A stretch of DNA of 6,531 bases, from NCBI GenBank assembly GCA_035761045.1, contig DASTRU010000173.1, positions 1-6,531 on the forward strand. Direction: 5' to 3'. A program made the position numbers and the translations under genes. This DNA is from DASTRU01 sp035761045. GTDB lineage: Bacteria > Pseudomonadota > Gammaproteobacteria > Burkholderiales > Burkholderiaceae_E. Every line of letters begins with the position of its first letter. Position 1 is the first letter of the stretch. Shown here in pieces: positions 1 through 5,707 of the stretch. The notes beneath the pieces were generated by a model. The model was not told the origin of the DNA, searched no databases, and saw nothing but the letters and a program-made list of their open reading frames with translations.

Positions 1-1
1 G

Positions 2-220
2 GGCGAGCTGATCGAGATGGGCGTGGACGCCAAGCTGGTCGAGAAGGCCGGCGCCTGGTACAGCTACAGCGGCGAGCGAATCGGCCAGGGTAAGGACAAC
101 GCGCGCGAGTTCTTGCGCGAGCGTCGCGATATGGCACTCGAGATCGAAAACAAAATCCGCGAGAAGGCGGGCGTCGTCGCACGCACCGCGGGAGCGGACG
201 CGGTCGCCGAAGAGGAGTAA
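2..220 (+). CDS. recA: RecA recombinase, C-terminal end (5' truncated by window edge)
   Basis: Only the last 72 codons are present; the gene starts upstream of the window. RecA is the cytoplasmic, ATP-dependent strand-exchange recombinase that also triggers LexA self-cleavage in the SOS response. The visible part matches the RecA C-terminal domain: the segment running through GAWYSYSGERIGQGKDNARE is highly conserved in proteobacterial RecA. It is followed by a helical stretch (EIENKIREKAG) and an Ala-rich tail ending in three Glu. An acidic tail of this kind is known to restrain RecA filament formation. The ATPase core (Walker motifs, L1 and L2 loops) is outside the window, so its integrity cannot be judged. 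The stop codon is six bases before recX, so the two genes are probably co-transcribed. Identification is very secure. Confidence 0.97.
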   Translation, partial: GELIEMGVDAKLVEKAGAWYSYSGERIGQGKDNAREFLRERRDMALEIENKIREKAGVVARTAGADAVAEEE

Positions 221-226
221 CGCGAC

Positions 227-694
227 ATGGGCGTGCGTCCCGTGTCCTTGAAGGGGCGCGCGCTGGCCTATCTCGCGCGGCGCGAGCACAGCCGGTTGGA
301 GCTAGAACGCAAACTCGCGCCGCACGCCGAATCGCCCGAACAACTTGAACGCGTGCTCGACGAACTTGAGCACGCCAAGCTGTTGTCGGCCGAACGGTTC
401 GCGCAATCACTCGTGTATCGCCGGGCGGACCGTTTTGGCACCGCACGAATTCGCGCGGAGCTCAAGCAACACCAACTCGCGCCCGATGTGGTGTCCGCGC
501 AAACGCAGAATCTGCAAGCCACTGAGTTGGAGCGCGCGCGCGAGGTATGGCAACGGCGCTTCGGGCACATCGCTGCCTCCCCCGCCGAACGCGCCAAGCA
601 AATGCGGTTTTTAGCCGCGCGGGGGTTTTCGGCGGAAGCCATTCGTCATGCCGTGACGGGCGCGCACGTGGACGATGAGTTCTTGAGCGAATAA
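227..694 (+). CDS. recX: RecX, regulatory protein of RecA
   Basis: A 155-residue protein, a normal size for RecX, which binds in the groove of RecA filaments and usually limits their growth and activity. It consists almost wholly of the three-helix repeats typical of the family. The first (about residues 10-32) carries ALAYLARREHSRLELERKL, the RecX signature of Arg pairs and a Glu-Leu before a basic residue. The second (about 66-85) carries GTARIRAELKQHQLA. The third (about 124-145) carries MRFLAARGFSAEAIRHAV. The ATG at 227 is chosen because a strong Shine-Dalgarno, GAGGAG (212-217), sits nine bases upstream, inside the end of recA. Six bases separate it from the recA stop, so translation is likely coupled. 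No terminator-like hairpin with a T-run follows the gene. Confidence 0.95.
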   Translation: MGVRPVSLKGRALAYLARREHSRLELERKLAPHAESPEQLERVLDELEHAKLLSAERFAQSLVYRRADRFGTARIRAELKQHQLAPDVVSAQTQNLQATELERAREVWQRRFGHIAASPAERAKQMRFLAARGFSAEAIRHAVTGAHVDDEFLSE

Positions 695-756
695 GTCTGT
701 TCGTTTCATGCACGCCACATCACGTCATGCGCAAAGCGCTTGGCCGTGGCGGGGTG

Positions 757-779
757 GGCTATAGCCTGCGTGCTACCAT
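757..779 (+). promoter_or_regulatory. Weak candidate promoter (extended -10) for sucCD, with adjacent palindrome
   Basis: TGCTACCAT at 771-779 fits an extended -10 element (TGn plus TACCAT, four of six matches to TATAAT). No good -35 box exists at 16-18 bases upstream; the expected positions read GGGGTG or similar. A perfect 10-bp palindrome, GGCTATAGCC (757-766), lies just upstream and could be an operator or chance. If the promoter is real, transcription would start near 786 and give sucC a leader of about 265 bases. The call is tentative. Confidence 0.22.
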
Positions 780-787
780 CCGCGGCT

Positions 788-810
788 GCCAAGCGGGCGT
801 ATTGCTTGGC
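788..810 (+). repeat. Inverted repeat, 7-bp arms, near the start of the sucC leader
   Basis: GCCAAGC (788-794) and GCTTGGC (804-810) are perfect inverted copies around a nine-base loop. A third copy of GCTTGGC lies at 738-744. No T-run follows, so this is not a convincing terminator for recX. If the weak promoter at 771-779 is used, the stem would lie at the extreme 5' end of the sucC transcript, where such hairpins can protect an mRNA. A 7-bp repeat alone can arise by chance. Confidence 0.35.
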
Positions 811-854
811 GTTCCATCGGTTCCCGCCAGCCTTTAGCGGATGTTGTCTTCACA

Positions 855-931
855 GTTTCGATACCTCGCCACATTCGTTCGCTTCGCATGCGTCTTTGCG
901 CGTGCGGCGATGGATTTTCGAGTATCGAAGC
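855..931 (+). other. Nested stem structure in the sucC leader
   Basis: An outer helix pairs 855-864 with 922-931: ten pairs, one of them a G-U wobble, including the perfect 8-base repeat TTCGATAC/GTATCGAA. It encloses an inner hairpin in which CGCATGCG (885-892) pairs with CGCGTGCG (899-906): eight pairs with one wobble and a six-base loop. The right arm of the outer helix can instead fold locally as TTCGA-GTA-TCGAA (917-929), so the two states exclude each other. The pairings are read directly from the sequence; that they form in RNA and regulate sucC is inferred. Confidence 0.4.
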
Positions 932-939
932 CGGCGTTC

Positions 940-980
940 GCGACGGTATTTCTTATCTCTCTCGTTGAGCGAGCCGTCGC
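940..980 (+). other. Bulged hairpin in the sucC leader
   Basis: GCGACGG (940-946) pairs perfectly with CCGTCGC (974-980). Directly stacked on its 3' arm is a small inner stem, CTCG (961-964) with CGAG (970-973), closed by a five-base loop. A 14-base pyrimidine-rich bulge (947-960) remains on the 5' side. The hairpin ends 57 bases before the sucC Shine-Dalgarno, so it would not itself occlude the ribosome. No T-tract follows. Function unknown. Confidence 0.35.
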
Positions 981-1050
981 CAAACCTCTTCGCCGCTTTA
1001 TCCCATCGCTGGCGCCGCACACCCTTCGCAGTGACACAAGGTGATTTCGA

Positions 1051-2220
<1,170 letters not shown>

Positions 2221-2262
2221 CGCACCGTCAGCACCGATTACGAAATTCCAGGGACTACAACG

Positions 2263-3144
2263 ATGTCGATCCTCATCAACAAGGACACCAAGGTCATAAC
2301 CCAAGGCATCACGGGCAAGACCGGTCAATTCCATACCCGCATGTGCCGTGATTACGCTAACGGTCGCAATGCCTACGTCGCCGGCGTGAACCCGAAAAAA
2401 GCGGGCGAAGATTTCGAAGGCATTCCCATCTTCGCAAGCGTGAAGGACGCCAAGACGCAAACCGGCGCGAATGCCTCGGTCATCTACGTGCCACCCGCGG
2501 GCGCCGCCGCCGCGATTTGGGAAGCCGTCGAAGCGGATCTCGATCTCGTGATCTGCATTACCGAAGGCATTCCCGTGCGCGACATGATCGAGGTACGCGA
2601 TCGCATGCGCCGTGAAAACCGTAAGACGATTCTGTGCGGACCAAACTGCCCGGGCATCATCACGCCCGACGAAATCAAGATCGGCATCATGCCGGGTCAT
2701 ATTCACAAGAAGGGCCGTATTGGCGTCGTCTCGCGCTCCGGTACGCTGACGTATGAAGCCGTGGGTCAGCTCAGCGAATTAGGACTCGGCCAATCGACGG
2801 CCGTGGGCATTGGCGGCGACCCCGTCAACGGCTTGAAGCACATCGACGTGCTGCGCATGTTCATGGACGACCCCGAAACCGACGCGGTCATCATGATTGG
2901 CGAGATCGGCGGTTCCGACGAAGAAGCCGCGGCGCTTTGGTACAAGGACAACGCCAAGAAACCAGTCGTTGGTTTCATCGCGGGCGTCACGGCGCCTCCG
3001 GGTAAGCGCATGGGCCACGCGGGCGCGATCATCTCGGGCGGCAAGGGCACGGCGCAAGAAAAGCTCGACACCATGGAAGCCTGCGGCATTCGCACAACGA
3101 AAAACCCGGCGCAAATGGGAAGCTTGCTCAAGAGCGTGCTTTAA
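2263..3144 (+). CDS. sucD: Succinyl-CoA synthetase (ADP-forming), alpha subunit
   Basis: This is the alpha subunit that binds CoA and carries the catalytic phosphohistidine; it partners SucC from the gene just upstream. It has 293 residues against 289 in E. coli. The N-terminal Rossmann-like CoA-binding domain shows GITGKTG (15-21). The middle carries ITEGIP (99-104), CGPNCPG (125-131) and SRSGTLTYE (157-165). Glu214 in IGEIGG is the residue known to contact the active-site histidine. His252 in GKRMGHAGAII (248-258) is the expected phosphorylated histidine. The start at 2263 gives MSILINKDTKVI, matching the family N-terminus, with AGGGA (2250-2254) eight bases before it. It is probably co-transcribed with sucC. 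No intrinsic terminator is visible in the 62 bases after its stop, so read-through into the next gene is possible. Confidence 0.98.
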   Translation: MSILINKDTKVITQGITGKTGQFHTRMCRDYANGRNAYVAGVNPKKAGEDFEGIPIFASVKDAKTQTGANASVIYVPPAGAAAAIWEAVEADLDLVICITEGIPVRDMIEVRDRMRRENRKTILCGPNCPGIITPDEIKIGIMPGHIHKKGRIGVVSRSGTLTYEAVGQLSELGLGQSTAVGIGGDPVNGLKHIDVLRMFMDDPETDAVIMIGEIGGSDEEAAALWYKDNAKKPVVGFIAGVTAPPGKRMGHAGAIISGGKGTAQEKLDTMEACGIRTTKNPAQMGSLLKSVL

Positions 3145-3206
3145 GTCGCACCCCTAAACCGGCAGACCCAGCACAGTCCGGCCAACCCTAACGCTCCCCA
3201 CACATC

Positions 3207-3926
3207 ATGGATTTCGGCGCTTTCATTGCTTCGCTCGATATAGCGATCTTGTTGCAGATTGTGCTGATCGATTTGCTGTTGGGGGGCGATAACGCGGTGG
3301 TCATCGCGCTGGCCTGCCGGAACTTGCCCAAGCAGCAACGCACGAAGGGCATTTTGTGGGGCACGGCGGGCGCGATCATCCTGCGGGTGATCTTGGTGGC
3401 GTTCGCCGTCACCTTGCTGCAAGTGCCGGGGCTCAAACTCGTCGGCGGCTTATTGCTGTTGTGGATTGGCATCAAGCTCATGCTGCCCGACGAAGACGGG
3501 CATGGCGACATCGCCGGCAGCGCGAGCTTGTGGGGCGCGGTCCGCACGATCATCGTGGCCGATCTGGTGATGAGCATCGACAACGTGATCGCGATCGCCG
3601 GCGCCGCGCAGCAAACCTCGCAAGGCCAAGAGTTGTTTTACGTGATCTTCGGTCTCGTCGTCTCGATTCCGATCATCGTTTACGGCAGCCAGCTCGTGCT
3701 TAAGTTGATGGATCGGTTTCCGCTCATCATCACCGCCGGCGCGGCCTTGCTGGGGTTCATCGCGGGCAGCTTGATCGTGAGCGATCCGCTCATTACCCGC
3801 ACCTTCGGCATTTTGCCAAGCCAAGCCGGCAACGTGGCGGGGGCGATCGGCGCGGTGCTCGTGGTGGTCGTTGCCCGCGTTGCCCTGCGGTTACGTGCGC
3901 GGGCGAGCAAGCACACCGGTACGTGA
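3207..3926 (+). CDS. TerC/YjbE-family integral membrane protein, probable metal-ion exporter
   Basis: A 239-residue, very hydrophobic protein with about seven predicted membrane segments (roughly 10-34, 48-71, 75-93, 108-132, 142-164, 172-192, 208-228) and a basic C-terminal tail. Two related acidic motifs mark the TerC family: D-L-x4-D-N-x3-I-A at 22-34 (LLGGDNAVVIA) and again at 119-131 (VMSIDNVIAIA), one in each half, pointing to an internal duplication. Asp22, Asp28, Asp119 and Asp125 in the membrane are likely metal ligands. Family members are linked to manganese export and, more loosely, tellurite resistance; several elsewhere sit under Mn-sensing yybP-ykoY riboswitches. The 62-base gap before this gene is too short for one. 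There is no clear Shine-Dalgarno before the ATG at 3207, but no other start fits. Substrate is inferred from the family. Confidence 0.88.
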   Translation: MDFGAFIASLDIAILLQIVLIDLLLGGDNAVVIALACRNLPKQQRTKGILWGTAGAIILRVILVAFAVTLLQVPGLKLVGGLLLLWIGIKLMLPDEDGHGDIAGSASLWGAVRTIIVADLVMSIDNVIAIAGAAQQTSQGQELFYVIFGLVVSIPIIVYGSQLVLKLMDRFPLIITAGAALLGFIAGSLIVSDPLITRTFGILPSQAGNVAGAIGAVLVVVVARVALRLRARASKHTGT

Positions 3927-3927
3927 C

Positions 3928-3956
3928 GCAGTAGCGTATCCCCGCGTTGACGCTGC
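3928..3956 (+). repeat. Imperfect inverted repeat after the terC-like gene
   Basis: GCA-GCGT (3928-3937, interrupted by a three-base bulge) pairs with ACGCTGC (3950-3956) across a 12-base loop. It overlaps the -35 box of the next promoter. No T-run follows, so it is weak as a terminator; it could be an operator or chance. Confidence 0.2.
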
Positions 3957-3976
3957 CACGTCGGATCGGATGTAAT
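3947..3976 (+). promoter_or_regulatory. Sigma-70-type promoter for the phosphatase/FHA/phosphodiesterase genes
   Basis: TTGACG (3947-3952) matches the -35 consensus at five of six bases, and TGTAAT (3971-3976) matches the -10 at five of six, with an 18-base spacer. This is the best promoter match I found in the window. It lies in the 81-base gap between the terC-like gene and the PP2C gene. Transcription would start near A3982-A3983, about 25 bases before the ATG at 4008. It suggests that the last three genes form their own transcription unit rather than depending on read-through from sucCD. Confidence 0.6.
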
Positions 3977-4007
3977 CAATCAATTCCAGTCGCGGATCGC
4001 GTTCTTA

Positions 4008-4829
4008 ATGTCCTACACCCCCGAGGTTGATCTCGAACTCGTCACGGCGAGCGACCCGGGCGTTGTGCGTTCGCATAACGAGGATTCGATCGTGGTGTCG
4101 GAGCGTTTGGGTTTGGCGATATTGGCCGACGGCATGGGCGGCTATAACGCCGGCGAGGTCGCAAGCGGCTTGGCCACGTCCCTCATCGAACGCGATCTCG
4201 ATGCCGACCTCGACACCTTGAACGAGATCAAGGGAGTCGACGGCGCGCACATCCACCAATTGCTTCAAGCGCGAATCGGGCGAGCCAACCTCGCGATTTT
4301 CGAAGCCGCGCAGGCCGATGTTCAGCTCGCAGGCATGGGTACCACGCTCGTGCTCGGCCTGTTCCATGGCCAGCGCGTGACGATCGCGCACATCGGTGAC
4401 TCGCGCGCGTATCGTTGGCGCGACGGTTTTTTCGAGCAACTCACGCGCGACCATTCGCTGCTGCAAGAACAAATCGAAGCCGGTTTGCTTACCGCCGATC
4501 AAGCGCGGCGTTCGCTCAACAAAAACTTAGTCACGCGCGCGGTCGGCGTCGATCCCGCGGTAATTGCCGATATCCACGATTACGACACACGCATCGGCGA
4601 CATTTTTCTGTTTTGCTCCGACGGTTTAACCGATATGGTGACCGACGACGCGATCGCCGAGATTCTCGCGGCGAGCACAAGGCTCGACGATGCCGCACAA
4701 GCGCTCGTCCGACTCGCGAATGAATGCGGCGGGCGCGATAACATCTCGGTCATACTCGCCGGCGTGCGCAGCGGTGCGGCACGGCCCAGCGGATTGGTAT
4801 CAAGAATGCGCAACTGGCTCGGCCAGTGA
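4008..4829 (+). CDS. PP2C-family (PrpC/Stp-type) protein Ser/Thr phosphatase
   Basis: A 273-residue soluble phosphatase that removes phosphate from Ser/Thr of proteins using two metal ions (Mn or Mg). The bacterial PP2C motifs appear in order: RSHNEDS (21-27), ADGMGGYNAGEVAS (40-53, metal ligand Asp41), GMGTTLV (109-115), AHIGDSRAYRW (127-137), TRDHS (146-150), LVTRAVG (174-180), FCSDGLTDMVTDD (202-214, metal ligand Asp205) and GGRDNISVI (241-249, metal ligand Asp244). All catalytic acidic residues are present, so it should be active. It has no membrane segment or signal peptide. The ATG at 4008 is chosen because the family N-terminus fits and the promoter just upstream excludes an earlier start. 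The Shine-Dalgarno is poor; a small CGCG-GAT-CGCG hairpin (3991-4001) lies where it would be. The partner FHA gene starts 29 bases after its stop. No kinase is in the window. Confidence 0.95.
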   Translation: MSYTPEVDLELVTASDPGVVRSHNEDSIVVSERLGLAILADGMGGYNAGEVASGLATSLIERDLDADLDTLNEIKGVDGAHIHQLLQARIGRANLAIFEAAQADVQLAGMGTTLVLGLFHGQRVTIAHIGDSRAYRWRDGFFEQLTRDHSLLQEQIEAGLLTADQARRSLNKNLVTRAVGVDPAVIADIHDYDTRIGDIFLFCSDGLTDMVTDDAIAEILAASTRLDDAAQALVRLANECGGRDNISVILAGVRSGAARPSGLVSRMRNWLGQ

Positions 4830-4843
4830 CAACATCCGGTTGT

Positions 4844-4850
4844 GAGGAGA
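4844..4850 (+). promoter_or_regulatory. Strong ribosome binding site that fixes the FHA gene start
   Basis: GAGGAGA lies eight bases before the ATG at 4859. The alternative GTG at 4826, which overlaps the PP2C stop codon as GTGA, would put this site inside the coding region and add 11 residues that do not belong to the FHA fold. The ATG at 4859 is therefore preferred. A small stem, ACAAC/GTTGT (4829-4843), lies just upstream. Confidence 0.8.
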
Positions 4851-4858
4851 CGAATTAC

Positions 4859-5674
4859 ATGGCGAAGCTGATCCTGAGCATGGACGGCATGGTGCTCAAG
4901 GAGGTCGTGCTGACCAAAGAGCGCATGACTATTGGCCGCAAGCCGCATAACGATCTCGTCATCGATAACCTCGCCGTGTCTGGCGAGCATGCGGTGATCG
5001 TCACGATCTTGAACGACTCGTTTCTCGAAGACTTAGGTTCGACCAACGGCACCTTCGTCAACGGCCAGCCCATCAAAAAACACTTCTTGCAAAACGGCGA
5101 CATGATCGAGCTTGGCAAATACAAGCTGAAGTTTGTCGCCGACGCGCCAGCCACGCTCGCGCCCGATCTCGACAAAGCCGTCACGCTGCAAGCCGGCGTG
5201 CCGACCGATTCATTACCCGGTTTATCGACCAGCCAACGCAACACCGCCTTGGCGGCCACGCGCGACTTAGGTCAAACGGCGTCGATGCTGTCGTTATCGC
5301 CGCCCACGACGTCGACCAATCCCAATATGCAGCGCGCGCCACTATTTAGCGGCAGCGACGTCGCGCTTGCGGCGCGCATCGTCATCATGGACGGCCCAAA
5401 CGCCGGGCGTGAATTGCAAATCACCAAGGCCTTGACCACCTTGGGGCGGCCGGGCGTGCAAGTCGCCGTCATCACTCGGCGGCCAAACGGTTACTTCATC
5501 ACGCACGTGGAAGGCGCGCATTACCCGATCGTCAACGGCAAGGTGCTCGGCGCGGAAGCCTGCGCCTTGCACGACAACGACATGATCGAGCTGTCGAGCA
5601 CGCGTATGCAGTTTCGCCTAAGCGCGCTTGGCGCCAATGCGCAGCCGGAATCTACTTCCACCAACGACGTCTAA
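4859..5674 (+). CDS. Tandem FHA-domain protein (second domain degenerate)
   Basis: A 271-residue soluble protein with two forkhead-associated regions; FHA domains bind phosphothreonine peptides. The first (about 3-93) is canonical: IGRKPHNDLVIDN (25-37) with Arg27, SGEH (41-44) with Ser41 and His44, and LGSTNGTFVNG (59-69). The second (about 170-255) keeps the outline, LGRPG (195-199), ITRRPNGYFITHVEG (205-219), VNG (225-227) and the final DMIEL strand (241-245). It lacks the SxxH and TNG phosphate-binding residues, so it may not read phosphothreonine. The linker (about 94-168) is rich in Ala, Thr, Ser and Pro, looks disordered, and offers possible phosphorylation sites. There is no membrane segment. 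It lies between a PP2C phosphatase and a predicted phosphodiesterase, and probably recruits a phosphorylated partner within this circuit. The partner is not identifiable from the window. Confidence 0.92.
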   Translation: MAKLILSMDGMVLKEVVLTKERMTIGRKPHNDLVIDNLAVSGEHAVIVTILNDSFLEDLGSTNGTFVNGQPIKKHFLQNGDMIELGKYKLKFVADAPATLAPDLDKAVTLQAGVPTDSLPGLSTSQRNTALAATRDLGQTASMLSLSPPTTSTNPNMQRAPLFSGSDVALAARIVIMDGPNAGRELQITKALTTLGRPGVQVAVITRRPNGYFITHVEGAHYPIVNGKVLGAEACALHDNDMIELSSTRMQFRLSALGANAQPESTSTNDV

Positions 5675-5687
5675 TGCGTGCGCATTA
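5672..5687 (+). repeat. Perfect dyad spanning the FHA stop codon
   Basis: TAATGCG (5672-5678) and CGCATTA (5681-5687) are perfect inverted copies separated by TG. The left arm begins with the TAA stop of the FHA gene, and the dyad occupies much of the gap before the next gene. No T-run follows, so it is not a terminator. It could be a protein-binding site or a small mRNA hairpin (TAATGC/GCATTA around a GTGC loop). Repeats of this size are expected a few times by chance in a window this long. Confidence 0.3.
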
Positions 5688-5696
5688 AGCGATAAC

Positions 5697-5701
5697 GGGA
5701 G
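5697..5701 (+). promoter_or_regulatory. Ribosome binding site supporting a TTG start
   Basis: GGGAG lies six bases before TTG 5708 but only three bases before GTG 5705, which is too close for normal initiation. Together with the expected family N-terminus this favours TTG 5708 as the start of the phosphodiesterase-like gene. Confidence 0.5.
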
Positions 5702-5707
5702 AGCGTG

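Larger units (their letters stand above)
695..1050 (+). promoter_or_regulatory. recX-sucC intergenic region; candidate structured leader of sucC
   Basis: This 356-base gap has no gene I can support. Open frames inside it (for example 740-1054 and 841-1044) give Arg/Ser/Cys/Trp-rich peptides with no recognisable family. It does hold several inverted repeats, annotated separately: a 7-bp hairpin (788-810), a 10-bp long-range helix (855-864 with 922-931) enclosing an 8-bp hairpin (885-906), and a 7-bp helix (940-946 with 974-980). The sucC ribosome binding site, AAGGTG (1038-1043), lies seven bases before the ATG. I see no T-run after any of these stems, so an intrinsic terminator or standard attenuator is not supported. 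I found no strong promoter; the best candidate is an extended -10 element at 771-779. A regulatory role is inferred from length and folding potential only. Confidence 0.45.

Noticed and set aside
788..810. Intrinsic terminator for recX
   Set aside because: The stem is present but no T-run follows. The same holds for the stems at 885-906, 940-980 and 3928-3956, so no intrinsic terminator is claimed in this window.
841..1044. 67-codon ATG frame in the same gap with some hydrophobic stretches
   Set aside because: No recognisable domain, weak ribosome binding site, and it overlaps the candidate RNA stems and the sucC Shine-Dalgarno. Not enough to call a gene.
3145..3206. Possible Mn-sensing yybP-ykoY riboswitch upstream of the terC-like gene
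   Set aside because: The gap is 62 bases, too short for the element, and shows no suitable stems.
4826..4858. GTG start at 4826 for the FHA gene, overlapping the PP2C stop as GTGA
   Set aside because: The strong GAGGAGA site at 4844-4850 is correctly placed for ATG 4859, and the extra 11 residues do not fit the FHA fold.
4008..5674. Type VI secretion regulatory module (PppA/Fha-like)
   Set aside because: PP2C plus FHA is reminiscent of it, but no kinase, Tss or membrane component is present, and the FHA protein has a different layout with a second degenerate FHA domain.
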